Positions 41,649 to 50,648 of a DNA stretch of 64,000 nt are shown here, in pieces. Source of the DNA: Microbacterium hibisci (GTDB taxonomy: Bacteria; Actinomycetota; Actinomycetes; Actinomycetales; Microbacteriaceae); the NCBI RefSeq assembly GCF_015278255.1, contig NZ_JADIJC010000004.1:372001-436000 (forward strand). The letters are read 5' to 3'. The first letter of the stretch is position 1, and the number at the start of each line of letters is the position of its first letter. A model generated the notes under the pieces. It was not told where the DNA came from and did no database searches. It worked only from the letters and a program-made list of their open reading frames with translations. The translations under genes and the position numbers were made by a program.

Positions 41649-42845
41649 TCACTCGTGCTCGGGCAGCACCGGCGTCGACCAGCCCGGGTCGCGGCCCAGC
41701 TGGGCGGCGCGGGAGACGGATGCCGCGCCGAAGCGATCGCGGACCGCGTCGAGGACGGTGTCGAGGCGCACGCCGTCGTCCCAGTCGAGCGGCAGCTCGG
41801 GCGGCACGCTGTCGGCACGCGCCAGCCCCGACAGCGAGACGCCGATGAGCGTGATGCCGCGCGCGGTGATCTCAGGCTGAGCGGCCGCCAGCAGACCGCG
41901 CGCCATGGCGAGCAGCACCGTCGTGCTCCCCGTGGCGGAGCGGAGGCTGCGTGATCGCGTGGCCTTGGCGAAGTCGCCGTAGCGCAGGCGCAGCACGACC
42001 GTGCGGCACACGCGGTCGCCGTCGCGCAGCCGCCTGCCGAGGCGGTCGATGATCTGGCTGAGGATCACGTCGAGCTCTTCGGGTGAGCGCGGGCGGCTGC
42101 CGAGCGCGCGCTGCGAGCCGATCGACCCGCGCCGCCGCGTGCTGTCGACCGGCCGGGGGTCACGCAGCCGCGACAGCGCGTGCAGGTGGGCGCCCGCCGC
42201 TCTCCCCAGCAGGCGCTCGGCGGTCGCGGCCTCGAGCTCGGCGAGCTGACCGACGGTGCGGATGCCGAGGCGATGCAGCTTCTCGGCCGTGACCGCGCCG
42301 ACGCCCCAGAGGCGCTCGACCGGCAGCGGCAGCAGGAACTCCTCTTCGCGCTCCGGCTCGACGATCAGCAGCCCGTCGGGCTTGCTGACCGCGCTCGCCA
42401 CCTTCGCCAGGAATTTGGTGCGCGCGACCCCGACCGAGATCGCCAGCCCCACCTCCGAGCGGACCCGCTGCCGCAGCCCCACGGCGATCTGCTCGGGTGA
42501 GCCTGCGATCCGCCGGAGGCCACCCACCTCGAGGAAGGCCTCGTCGATCGAGATGCCCTCCACGAGCGGCGTCGTGTCGCGGAAGATCGCGAACACGGCC
42601 TTGCTGGCCGCCGAGTACGCCTCCATGCGGGGCGTCACGACCACGGCGTCGGGGCACAGCTCGCGCGCCTGCCGGCCTGCCATCGCGGTGCGCACGCCAC
42701 GGGCCTTCGCCTCGTAGCTCGCCGCCAGCACCACGCCGCCGCCGACGATCACCGGCCGCCCTCGCAGAGCAGGCGCGTCACGCTGCTCGACGGACGCGTA
42801 GAACGCGTCGAGATCCGCGTGCAGCACGGTCGCCTCGCCCCGCAT
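41649..42845 (-). CDS. dinB: DNA polymerase IV (Y-family)
   Basis: A 398-residue translesion polymerase. VLHADLDAFYASVEQRDAPALRGRPVIVGGGVVLAASYEAKARGVRTAM is the palm with the first metal Asp; SIDEAFLEVGG carries the catalytic D/E pair; ISVGVARTKFLAKVASAVSKPDG follows, then a helix-hairpin-helix thumb (LWGVGAVTAEKLHRLGIRTVGQLA) and little-finger domain. No C-terminal beta-clamp motif of the QLGLF type is seen in this copy. The start ATG 42845 has GGAGGGG upstream. No SOS box was seen. Confidence 0.93.
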   Translation of the reverse strand: MRGEATVLHADLDAFYASVEQRDAPALRGRPVIVGGGVVLAASYEAKARGVRTAMAGRQARELCPDAVVVTPRMEAYSAASKAVFAIFRDTTPLVEGISIDEAFLEVGGLRRIAGSPEQIAVGLRQRVRSEVGLAISVGVARTKFLAKVASAVSKPDGLLIVEPEREEEFLLPLPVERLWGVGAVTAEKLHRLGIRTVGQLAELEAATAERLLGRAAGAHLHALSRLRDPRPVDSTRRRGSIGSQRALGSRPRSPEELDVILSQIIDRLGRRLRDGDRVCRTVVLRLRYGDFAKATRSRSLRSATGSTTVLLAMARGLLAAAQPEITARGITLIGVSLSGLARADSVPPELPLDWDDGVRLDTVLDAVRDRFGAASVSRAAQLGRDPGWSTPVLPEHE

Positions 42846-42913
42846 GCCGCCCCTCCCGCCGCTCCTCCGCACTGCGGATCGTCGCACCTACCTGCGACAT
42901 CGGCGGCCGCGGA

Positions 42914-43852
42914 TCAGGGAGCCAGCGCCGGAAAGGACCAGTCGCCGTCGAGCACCTCGGGCCGCGGCCGGTACAGCCGCACGAGGTAGTTCCACCCCTC
43001 CGTGATCGGGAGCGCGTTGGGGGTGTCGTCGGGGTAGTCGCCGAACCGGACGGTGATGGTGCCGTCGTCGTTGCGGACGCCGGTGATGTTGTTGATCGTG
43101 TAGGCGCCGCGCTCGTTGGGCTCGAAGAAACCCGCGGCGTTGTAGACCGAGATCGACCAGAACCCGTCGACGGGGACGTCGCCGATGGTGAGCTCGTAGC
43201 GGCCCACCGGGAGGCGGGGGTCGACGCCGATGTAGCTCGCCTCGGCGGACGGCAGGCCTCCCCACCCCGCCGCCGTGCCGATGAGGTGGCGCACCGGGTC
43301 GACCTCGTCGCGGGAGCCGAACGTGCGGTCGAAGCCGGTGAGGTTGCGCGCGAGCGCGAGCAGCGCGTCGCGCGTCTCATCGAGCGTGGTCTTGTCGTAT
43401 GCGGGCGGCTCGAACGCGGTGGAGGAGCGGGCCGACAGCCCGACCTGATTCTGCAGGTCACCGACGGCGGCGACGTCGGCGGCGTCGTTGGGGTCGACGA
43501 GGATCCGCAGTGCGACGACCACGTGGGCAGAGCCGAATCGATCGATCGACAGCTCGTGCGAGCCTGCGTCGTGGAAGACGGCGTTGATGTGGTGGTTCTC
43601 GTTCACCACCATCGCCGAGAGGTAACGGTCGCCGTGGTCGGGGATCGTCAGCGTGGCGCCTTCGCTGATGTCGACGACGGCGAAGCTGTACAGCGTGTCG
43701 CGGTTGAGGCGGATCACCGTCTGCCTGTCGATCGCGGCCGGTTCGCGGTTGTGCAGGAACCGGTTCACGCCGCCGGCGTCTGCCTGGAGGTCGTGCATCA
43801 TGCGGTGGGTTTCGGCGAGGGCGAAGTTATCCACGTTGACGAGAGTGGTCAT
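42914..43852 (-). CDS. DUF1254/DUF1214 domain protein
   Basis: A 312-residue protein with the DUF1254 part (RMMHDLQADAGGVNRFLHNREPAAIDRQTVIRLNRDTLYSFAVVDISEGATLTIPDHGDRYLSAMVVNENHH) and the DUF1214 part (GRYELTIGDVPVDGFWSISVYNAAGFFEPNERGAYTINN). No signal peptide is visible, unlike many family members. The role is unknown; members are often near oxidative or cell envelope genes. Start ATG 43852. Confidence 0.88.
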   Translation of the reverse strand: MTTLVNVDNFALAETHRMMHDLQADAGGVNRFLHNREPAAIDRQTVIRLNRDTLYSFAVVDISEGATLTIPDHGDRYLSAMVVNENHHINAVFHDAGSHELSIDRFGSAHVVVALRILVDPNDAADVAAVGDLQNQVGLSARSSTAFEPPAYDKTTLDETRDALLALARNLTGFDRTFGSRDEVDPVRHLIGTAAGWGGLPSAEASYIGVDPRLPVGRYELTIGDVPVDGFWSISVYNAAGFFEPNERGAYTINNITGVRNDDGTITVRFGDYPDDTPNALPITEGWNYLVRLYRPRPEVLDGDWSFPALAP

Positions 43853-44009
43853 GTCTTCGATCTTGGCAGGCCGCCGCGCCCGACTTCACCCGCCGGTCCC
43901 GTCGGGGCGATGAGCTGCCGCCGCCACCCTGCCGCGCCGGGTTTGTCAACCGGGGTCCGCGCGAGCGCACCACGGCCTACAGTCCTTCCAACGACACGGG
44001 AGGTCGACC

Positions 44010-44192
44010 ATGAGCGAGAACAAGGACACCCCGACGCCCGACCCCGAGGGCACGCCGAAGCCGGGCGGCCTCGGCCCGGACAACACGATCCCGAACGACC
44101 CCGACGGCGTCGCCGCCGGTCACACGGGCGAGCCGTCGACGTTCGAGCCCGAAGAGGACGAGCAGGCCCCGGCCAAGGACCAACGCGCCTGA
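44010..44192 (+). CDS. Small acidic, proline-rich hypothetical protein
   Basis: A 60-residue hydrophilic protein: SENKDTPTPDPEGTPKPGGLGPDNTIPNDPDGVAAGHTGEPSTFEPEEDEQAPAKDQRA. It is probably disordered. GGGAGGTCGAC precedes ATG 44010, a good ribosome site. No family is known to me. A terminator hairpin follows. Confidence 0.72.
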   Translation: MSENKDTPTPDPEGTPKPGGLGPDNTIPNDPDGVAAGHTGEPSTFEPEEDEQAPAKDQRA

Positions 44193-44243
44193 GGAAGACC
44201 GCTCCCGGCACGAGGGCCTCACGGCCCGGATCGAGTCGTGTGA

Positions 44244-44274
44244 TGACGGATGCCGGGGGCCGCGGCATCCGTCA
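44244..44274. terminator. Terminator between convergent genes
   Basis: TGACGGATGCCG (44244-44255) and CGGCATCCGTCA (44263-44274) form a perfect 12-bp stem with a 7-base loop, just before the stop of the minus-strand gene. Confidence 0.8.
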
Positions 44275-44277
44275 CCG

Positions 44278-45363
44278 TCAGTCCCTGCGCCCGGCGACGC
44301 CGAGGAAGCGGATGAACACGGCGATCCAGCCGAAGATCAGCGCGAACACGATGATCTCGAACGCCGTCAGGGAGAAGTAGCCCACCGCGGGGATGAAGAG
44401 GATGACCGACGCCACCATCGCGCCGAGGAAGCCCCACGAGGCGACGAAGTAGGTGCGCGGCATGCCCCGGAGGAAGTTGGGACCGCCGATGAGGAGCACG
44501 AGGAACATCGCCGCCATGCCCGACGCGGAGAGATTGTGGAGGGCGAGGTTCACGTCGACCGGGAAGATGCCGACGCACGCGAGCATGATGCCCATGACGA
44601 CGAAGAGCACCGGCACGGTCCGCGGTCCGCGCGGATTCTCGAGAACGCCCGCCGCGGCGAGCTCGCGCATGTCGTTGGCGATGTAGACGGCGAAGGTCGT
44701 GACGAGAAGGCCGGCGGCGATCAGGGTGCCGTTGAACACCCAGGTGGACAGGTCGTCCTCGAAGGTGCCGAGGTGGCTGAAGTGGATCGTCCACCAGCGC
44801 GGGTCGGGGGTCGTCACCATCGCCGTGAGCGTGCCGATCGCGATGAACGCGAGGAGCAGCGACGACATGCGCTGCGTGGTCATGGCCGACACCGACAGGT
44901 AGACGATCCAGGTGGTGAGGCCCAGCGTCACGGCCATGAGCACGACGGCCCAGAACGTGACGATCGGGAGGCCGATGAACCCCATCGCGAGTACGCGGTA
45001 CAGCGCGTAGACGGCGACGAACGCGAGCGCGGTGTGCACGATGACGACCGAGACCGTATTGACGGTGTACTTCCACGACGGCAGCGAGTGCCGCCACTCC
45101 TGGCCGGGGCGATCGCGCGAGCGCCAGTACTCCATCGTCGAGGCCACCGCGGCGACGACCGCCGCGCCGACCGCGGCCCAGACGGCGAACGAGTCGGCCT
45201 CGCCGGCCAGTTGCAGGTCGGGGGCGAACAGCCCGACCACCAGGCCGTAGAGAGCGCCCAGCGCGCCGGCGGAGAGGGCGGCGTACACCGCCTCCGACTC
45301 GGCGCGACGACCGGGCGTCGGCGCCTCGGCATCGGAGGCCGGCGAGGTGTTCAGTGTGCTCAC
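44278..45363 (-). CDS. Multi-pass membrane protein with WWxxHFSxLGT signature
   Basis: A 361-residue protein with about nine helices. Distinct motif: DPRWWTIHFSHLGTFEDDLSTWVFNGTLIAAGLLVTTFAVYI. Further helices are AVPV..VLFVVMGIMLACVGIFPVD, GMAAMFLVLLIGGPNF and ASVILFIPAVGYFSL. It looks like a DUF998-type membrane protein, and shares the motif with the protein at 45598-47070. GTG 45363 has TACTCT six bases upstream and no ribosome site, so it may be leaderless. Function unknown. Confidence 0.75.
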   Translation of the reverse strand: MSTLNTSPASDAEAPTPGRRAESEAVYAALSAGALGALYGLVVGLFAPDLQLAGEADSFAVWAAVGAAVVAAVASTMEYWRSRDRPGQEWRHSLPSWKYTVNTVSVVIVHTALAFVAVYALYRVLAMGFIGLPIVTFWAVVLMAVTLGLTTWIVYLSVSAMTTQRMSSLLLAFIAIGTLTAMVTTPDPRWWTIHFSHLGTFEDDLSTWVFNGTLIAAGLLVTTFAVYIANDMRELAAAGVLENPRGPRTVPVLFVVMGIMLACVGIFPVDVNLALHNLSASGMAAMFLVLLIGGPNFLRGMPRTYFVASWGFLGAMVASVILFIPAVGYFSLTAFEIIVFALIFGWIAVFIRFLGVAGRRD

Positions 45364-45496
45364 GAGGTCAGAGTACGACCGCGCGAGATTTCGAGGGGCG
45401 AACGGCGGGACAAGATTCGATCACGGATGCCGCACCCGGCCGCACGGGACGGCTCGGTCCGGGTGGGGGACCGGCCTGCGGCGGCGAGCACCCGGG

Positions 45497-46111
45497 TCAG
45501 CGCTGCAGCCAGGGGCGCAGCATCCGTGTCACCCAGGGCAGCACCGCGTACGTCATCACCGGCGTGAGGAGCACCGTCGCCAGCAGCACGCGGGCGATCA
45601 GCGGCCACTCCGCGAAGCCCGGGATGAACCCGAGGAGCCACGAGGCGAGGAGGTTCGTGGGGAAGAAGCCGAGCCAGATCGTGACAGCCTGCTTCCAGCG
45701 CGGCGGGGCGGCCGGGATGGGCTGCTGCACCGGGCCGGTGGCCGGCCCGGAGCCGGTGCCTGTGTGGCGCGACTCGACGTGCGTCGCGAACGGAGCGTCG
45801 AACCAGCCCTCGATGCCGGTCCGCCGCTCGACCCTGACCTCGCTCGCGAAGGCGCGGCCGGAATCCAGCCACCACGAGCGCTGGGGCGAGTCCTCCCAGG
45901 CTTCGAGCGTCGGGATGTCGCGGAAGCGGTAGAGCATGTACCAGAGGTCGCTGCCCTCGCCCGCGCGGACCCAGCCCGACCCCAGGAAGCCCGCGAAGCC
46001 CGCGGCGAGGTCGGTGCCCGCTTGCATCCAGCTCGTGGCCTCGGCGGTGCGGGAGGGGTCGATGCGCCGTTCGATCGCGACGGTGATGGGGTGGGCCACG
46101 GGTTCTGCCAT
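45497..46111 (-). CDS. ABM-domain protein with C-terminal membrane helices
   Basis: A 204-residue protein. Residues ~1-110 are an antibiotic-biosynthesis-monooxygenase-like fold: HPITVAIERRIDPSRTAEATSWMQAGTDLAAGFAGFLGSGWVRAGEGSDLWYMLYRFRDIPTLEAWEDSPQRSWWLDSGRAF. Then a Pro/Gly linker and two helices, WKQAVTIWLGFFPTNLLASWLLGF and LIARVLLATVLLTPVMTYAVLPWV. This ABM-plus-anchor layout is common in actinobacteria. ATG 46111 follows GGAGA by 10 bases; an ATG at 46120 is also in frame. It is overlapped out of frame by the upstream membrane gene's open frame. Confidence 0.78.
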   Translation of the reverse strand: MAEPVAHPITVAIERRIDPSRTAEATSWMQAGTDLAAGFAGFLGSGWVRAGEGSDLWYMLYRFRDIPTLEAWEDSPQRSWWLDSGRAFASEVRVERRTGIEGWFDAPFATHVESRHTGTGSGPATGPVQQPIPAAPPRWKQAVTIWLGFFPTNLLASWLLGFIPGFAEWPLIARVLLATVLLTPVMTYAVLPWVTRMLRPWLQR

Positions 46112-47070
46112 GGCATCCATTCTCCGGTGGGCCCCGGCGCGGGCGCGGTCACGGTGTCGCACAGGTCGTGAGCTCGCTCCGGCGCGAGGGCGGGAACGAG
46201 CGCGAGCGCCCGAGCGCGTGCGAGCGCCCGGGCGGGCGCGGGCGCGTGCGGGCGTGCCAGCACGCGCGGCAGCCTCAGCAGCCAGATGCCCATGGTGACG
46301 AACGCGACGAACTCGAACAGCGCCAGCGTGATCAGCCCCGCGGTCAGCACCGCCATGCCGGCGGCGAGCACCGCGACGCACAGCGCTGTGCACCATCGGA
46401 AGGCACGGCTGCGGCCGGGGATCGCGAGGCCGGTGGCGACCGTCGCGAGGAACGACAGCCCCAGCCCGGTCGCGATGAGGTCGTGCATGACGGTGCTCAC
46501 CGGGATGGGCACGAGCCCCACGCCGGTGAGGTGCAGGCCTGACGACACGACCGACGCTCGGAAGGCGCGGCCGGGCCGACGACCGCGGCGTGATCCCTTC
46601 GCGGCGGGACCGCGCCGGGTGCGTCGCCGAGCGGCCCGGCGGGCCCGGGGCGCGGCGCCCGGCAGCGCGACGGCGAGGAAGACGCCGTAGGTCGCCAGCA
46701 GGAAGCCCGAGAAGATCGTGATGGTGTTGAACACGCGGCCCGAGAGGTCCGAGTGCGTGCCGAGCTGCGAGAAGTGGAGCTGCCACCACGTCGCGTCGTG
46801 CGTCGCGAGGATCGACACCGCGACGCCGACGGGCAGCGAGAGCACCGCCAAGCGCCCTATCCGGTGCGCGAGGGCCGAGACGTCGGGCGCCGGGGGCGGC
46901 GACACAGCGTCGGTGCCGGCATCCGTCGTCCTCGCGGCAGCGGGATCGGTGACGCGGTGGCGTGCCGGACGGGTCGCCGGCGATGCGACGGGCGACAGGG
47001 TGACGGATGCCGCTGCCGAACGCTGCATGGCGGGAGCGCTGATGGCGTCGGAAAGGGTCGTGGGAGGCAT
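45598..47070 (-). CDS. Multi-pass membrane protein, DUF998-like; C-terminal boundary uncertain
   Basis: Residues ~45-330 read as a real membrane protein: LSLPVGVAVSILATHDATWWQLHFSQLGTHSDLSGRVFNTITIFSGFLLATYGVFLAVALPG, a basic loop of Arg-rich repeats, SGLHLTGVGLVPIPVSTVMHDLIATGLGLSFLATVA and GMAVLTAGLITLALFEFVAFVTMGIWLLRL. It shares WWxxHFSxLGT with the 44278-45363 protein. The frame then enters a low-complexity GCGAGCGCCC-rich stretch (46190-46262) and stays open to 45598, overlapping the ABM gene by 514 bases in another frame. That overlap looks non-functional; a lost stop or a frameshift in the repetitive stretch is likely. Start taken at ATG 47070 is not strongly supported. Confidence 0.5.
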   Translation of the reverse strand: MPPTTLSDAISAPAMQRSAAASVTLSPVASPATRPARHRVTDPAAARTTDAGTDAVSPPPAPDVSALAHRIGRLAVLSLPVGVAVSILATHDATWWQLHFSQLGTHSDLSGRVFNTITIFSGFLLATYGVFLAVALPGAAPRARRAARRRTRRGPAAKGSRRGRRPGRAFRASVVSSGLHLTGVGLVPIPVSTVMHDLIATGLGLSFLATVATGLAIPGRSRAFRWCTALCVAVLAAGMAVLTAGLITLALFEFVAFVTMGIWLLRLPRVLARPHAPAPARALARARALALVPALAPERAHDLCDTVTAPAPGPTGEWMPWQNPWPTPSPSRSNGASTPPAPPRPRAGCKRAPTSPRASRASWGRAGSARARAATSGTCSTASATSRRSKPGRTRPSARGGWIPAAPSRARSGSSGGPASRAGSTLRSRRTSSRATQAPAPGRPPARCSSPSRPPRRAGSRLSRSGSASSPRTSSPRGSSGSSRASRSGR

Positions 47071-47358
47071 ACGACTCACGATCGGTTCTCTTTGCGACGT
47101 GCCCCCGCGCCGAGGACCCCAAGACCCCCGATTCGGCGCTCGTCGGTTTTGACGACAAATCCCCAGTTCACAGCCATCAAGAGCTGCACGCGGCGAACCG
47201 CTGTGCCCACAGTAACCCGCAGACCCGACAGGTGGCTGGTGGTCGTCTCGCGGCGACCCGGGGCGGACCGCCCCCGCGGGTACGCTGGGGGAGCCGGTCA
47301 CGCGCCGTCAGGTGCGGCGGCCGGGGAGTGCCGCGGACCCGCACGCAGAAGGAGCCGG

Positions 47359-49137
47359 ATGCCCAAGAACAAGAAGCCCGGCGGCGGACGCGCGGCGAAG
47401 AACTTCGATCCCCGCTACAACCCCAAGTACCGCTCCGCGAGCGAGGGACGGGAGTCGGCCGACGGCAAGCGGCGCCCCGGGGAGTCGTCGACGGGTAAGG
47501 TCGGCAGTCGAAGCCCTGGTCACCGCGGGTATCGGGCCGACGCCGAGGGAGGTCCGGGTGCCGCCGCGGGGCGACCGGGCTCACACGGCGCGGGCCGTTC
47601 CGGCGACGCCGGCGGCGGTGCCGGCAAGCGCCGGTGGACCGAGCAGGAGCGCGCGGGGCGCGACGAGGCGCGAGCGATCCGCACTCACGCGCGCGACACC
47701 CGGGGGCGCGCCGGCGGGTCGGCGGCGGGGGAGCGGCGGGACGAACACTTCCAGGGCGGGCGCGTTGATTCCGCGCCGCGCCGAGATGACCGGGGTCGCG
47801 GTGCGCGGGGCGGAGCCGCACCGGTGCGTGACGATCGCGCCCGGGCCGCGCAGGGCGGGGCCGCGACGCGACGAGACGACCGCGGTGGAGCCGCCCGCTC
47901 CGGCGACTCCTCCCGCAGCGACGTCGTGCACGACCGGCTCGACGCCGATGCCGTCGTCGCGGACGACCTCGACGGCGTGACGTTCGGCGATCTCGGCCTC
48001 GGGCAGAACATCGTCAAGACGATCGCGGAGCTGGGGGCGCAGCATCCGTTCCCCATCCAGGCGGCGACCATCCCGGCCATCCTCGACGGACGCGACGTGC
48101 TCGCGCGCGGACGCACCGGCTCGGGCAAGACCATCGCGTTCGGCGCCCCGCTCGTGGAGAGCGTGCTGCGCTCGCAGGCGGGCCAGAAGCGCGAGATCGG
48201 TCGGCCGCCGCGCGCGCTGATCCTGGCTCCCACGCGCGAGCTGGCGCTGCAGATCGACGCCACGATCCAGCCGATCGCCCGCAGCGTCGGCCTCTTCACG
48301 ACGCAGATCTACGGCGGCGTACCCCACGCGCGTCAGCTCGGAGCCCTGAAGAAGGGCGTCGACATCGTCATCGGCACGCCCGGCCGCATCGAAGACCTCG
48401 TCGAGTCCCGCGCGCTCGACCTCTCGCACGTGCGGGTCGCCGTGCTCGACGAGGCCGACCACATGTGCGACCTGGGCTTTCTCGAGCCGGTGCAGCGGCT
48501 GATGCGGCGCACGCCGCGTGACGCGCAGCGCCTGCTGTTCTCGGCGACGCTCGACGGCCAGGTCGCGACGCTCGTGCGCGAGTTCCTCGCGGAGCCTGCC
48601 GTCGTCGAGGTGGCGGGCGAGACGCAGGGCTCGGGCACCATCGATCATCGGGTGCTCGTGATCGACCACCGCGACAAGCGCGAGATCCTGCGCGCGCTCG
48701 TGGATCGCGATGGCAAGACCCTGGTCTTCACGCGCACGCGTGCGTTCGCCGAGATGCTCGCCGAACAGTTCGACGAGGACGGCATCCGTGCCCTCGCCCT
48801 CCACGGCGACCTCGACCAGGCCCGCCGCACCCGCAACCTCGAGAAGCTCACCTCGGGTCGCATCGGCGTGCTGGTGGCGACGGATGTCGCAGCCCGCGGC
48901 ATCCACGTCGACGACATCGATCTCGTGGTGCAGGCCGACGCGCCCGACGAGTACAAGACCTACCTGCACCGCTCGGGCCGCACCGGGCGGGCCGGACGCG
49001 CCGGCACCGTCGTCACACTCGTGACGCGCGGCCGGCGCGAGCGGCTCGCCGACCTGCTCGAGCGCGCCGACATCGAGGCGCCTTTCGACGAGGTGCGTCC
49101 GGGCGACGAGCTGCTCGCGGAGCTCGCCGGCCGCTGA
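47359..49137 (+). CDS. DEAD-box RNA helicase with long basic N-terminal extension
   Basis: A 592-residue helicase. The first ~200 residues are low complexity, rich in Arg/Gly/Ala/Asp, with many RDDRG and RGG-like patterns. The core follows: Q motif FPIQAATIPAILDGRDV (about 230), Walker A ARGRTGSGKT (about 251), PTRELALQI, TPGRIEDL, DEAD (about 364), SAT, ALHGDLDQARR, ATDVAARGIHVDDI and HRSGRTGRAGR. It lacks the RNA-recognition C-terminal domain of DbpA/CsdA. AAGGAGCC precedes ATG 47359. Probable role in ribosome or mRNA remodelling, possibly at low temperature. Confidence 0.9.
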   Translation: MPKNKKPGGGRAAKNFDPRYNPKYRSASEGRESADGKRRPGESSTGKVGSRSPGHRGYRADAEGGPGAAAGRPGSHGAGRSGDAGGGAGKRRWTEQERAGRDEARAIRTHARDTRGRAGGSAAGERRDEHFQGGRVDSAPRRDDRGRGARGGAAPVRDDRARAAQGGAATRRDDRGGAARSGDSSRSDVVHDRLDADAVVADDLDGVTFGDLGLGQNIVKTIAELGAQHPFPIQAATIPAILDGRDVLARGRTGSGKTIAFGAPLVESVLRSQAGQKREIGRPPRALILAPTRELALQIDATIQPIARSVGLFTTQIYGGVPHARQLGALKKGVDIVIGTPGRIEDLVESRALDLSHVRVAVLDEADHMCDLGFLEPVQRLMRRTPRDAQRLLFSATLDGQVATLVREFLAEPAVVEVAGETQGSGTIDHRVLVIDHRDKREILRALVDRDGKTLVFTRTRAFAEMLAEQFDEDGIRALALHGDLDQARRTRNLEKLTSGRIGVLVATDVAARGIHVDDIDLVVQADAPDEYKTYLHRSGRTGRAGRAGTVVTLVTRGRRERLADLLERADIEAPFDEVRPGDELLAELAGR

Positions 49138-49207
49138 ACGCGCGGCGCGTGTGGCACGCGCGGCACGCGCGCCGCGCGTGCGCGCTGCGCGAGGGCTCGA
49201 CCGTCGG

Positions 49208-50479
49208 TCAGCGGGCGGCCGCGGCGAATTCCTCGATCAGTTCGGCGGCGCGCGGAGCCCCGCCCCGCGAGCGAAGGTCGACACCGATGCGCTCGGCGGC
49301 GGCTCTCATCGCCGGATCCGTCGATGCGCGTTCGTAGCCACGCGCGACCTGTTCGGCGGTAGGGGTGCCCGTCCGCAGGTCGACGCCGGCGCCGATCCAC
49401 GCGACGCGGGCGGCGATCTCGGGCTTGTCGAGGTCGCCGCCGGCGATGACCAGCGGAATGCCGTGGCCCAGTGCGGCGAGCGTGCCGCCCCAGCCGCCGT
49501 TGGTGATCACGACGTCGACGCGGGGGAGGAGCGCGTCGTACGGCACCATGCCGGCGACGCGCGCGTTCGCCGGCACTGGGAAGGGAAGCCCGTCGCGGCC
49601 GCGGACGCCGGTCGACACCACGACGAGCACGTCGCGGTCGGCGAGGGCCTCCAGCGCCGGACGGATCAGGTCGGAGGGGTCGATGTTCTGCGTTCCCTGG
49701 GTCACATGCACGACGGTGCGTCCGTAGAGGTCGTCCCACCACGGCGGGAGCGGCGACGCGGATGCCGCGATCGTGAGCAGTCCGACGAAGTCCAGGTGGG
49801 CCGGGCGATCTGTTCGTGCGAAATCGAGTGCCGGCGAGCCGGTCGCGAGCACCCGCTGCGGCGAGATCACGGTCTGCTCGAGCGTCAGCGGCGCCGCGGG
49901 CAGCCCGACAGCGGCGCGCGCCCGCATGAGCGGCCTGGTGAGCGGGCGCATCGCCAGCGGCGCGATGCCGCGAAGTGCCGCATCCCTCCCCCTCGTGAGC
50001 GGGTTCCGGCCCGGCGCGAGCCCCATCCCGCTCGGCGGGCCCTGCGAGCTGGTCAGGTGGAGCGGCACAACGGCCACCGTCACCCGCGGGCAGCCGGAGC
50101 GGTCGGCGAACAGCGCCGCGCCGACGGAGGTGTCGTCCGCGACGATCGCGTCCCACGGCTCTCGGTCCCACTCCGCCTGCAGGTCGGCGACCTGTGCGGG
50201 GGCAGTGTCGATCCAGAGGTCCTGAAGGTTGATGAAGACCTGCCGCAGGCCCTTCTTCCCCCGTAGGCGGGGGAAGGTGGCGGACAGATCGTTCTCGTCG
50301 AAGTCCGGGGCTGCGCGCCACGGCACGAGCGCGGCGCCGGATGCCTCGATCCCGCCGCGAAAGGCCTCGCCGGTGTAGAACCGCACGTCGTGACCGCGCG
50401 CGACCAGGGCCTGCGTCACCGCGCGGAGCGGCGTGACATGCCCGGTGAACGGCATCGCTGCCAGCAGGAACCGCGCCAT
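49208..50479 (-). CDS. UDP-glycosyltransferase-like (MGT/GT1-type) glycosyltransferase
   Basis: A 423-residue soluble GT-B enzyme. N-terminus MARFLLAAMPFTGHVTPLRAVTQALVARGHDVRFYTGEAFRGGIEASGA; C-terminal donor-binding part ARVAGMVPYDALLPRVDVVITNGGWGGTLAALGHGIPLVIAGGDLDKPEIAARVAWIGAGVDL, typical of macrolide/natural-product glycosyltransferases. The expected His near the N-terminus (H13) is present. An in-frame ATG 30 bases upstream is weaker. Acceptor and sugar unknown; single gene. Confidence 0.88.
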   Translation of the reverse strand: MARFLLAAMPFTGHVTPLRAVTQALVARGHDVRFYTGEAFRGGIEASGAALVPWRAAPDFDENDLSATFPRLRGKKGLRQVFINLQDLWIDTAPAQVADLQAEWDREPWDAIVADDTSVGAALFADRSGCPRVTVAVVPLHLTSSQGPPSGMGLAPGRNPLTRGRDAALRGIAPLAMRPLTRPLMRARAAVGLPAAPLTLEQTVISPQRVLATGSPALDFARTDRPAHLDFVGLLTIAASASPLPPWWDDLYGRTVVHVTQGTQNIDPSDLIRPALEALADRDVLVVVSTGVRGRDGLPFPVPANARVAGMVPYDALLPRVDVVITNGGWGGTLAALGHGIPLVIAGGDLDKPEIAARVAWIGAGVDLRTGTPTAEQVARGYERASTDPAMRAAAERIGVDLRSRGGAPRAAELIEEFAAAAR

Positions 50480-50585
50480 GCGGCCATCGTGGCGCAGCAC
50501 GGCGATCACCGCCAGGGACTCCGGTGGCGTGGAAAGGCTTCCGTCAGGAGGACCTCCGATGCCAGAATGGTGAGCACGGTATTTG

Positions 50586-50602
50586 TTAGGACGGTTGCCT
50601 AA
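50586..50602 (+). promoter_or_regulatory. Dyad TTAGG-N7-CCTAA upstream of the chitinase
   Basis: TTAGG (50586-50590) and CCTAA (50598-50602) form a perfect 5-bp-arm dyad 46 bases before the chitinase start in an AT-richer patch. It resembles an iron (DtxR/IdeR) box, but those have a 9-base spacer; here it is 7. Candidate regulator site only. Confidence 0.4.
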
Positions 50603-50648
50603 TTACCCGTGCCTCGGATGCCTCCCCCTCACAACCGAAGGAGCTCGT

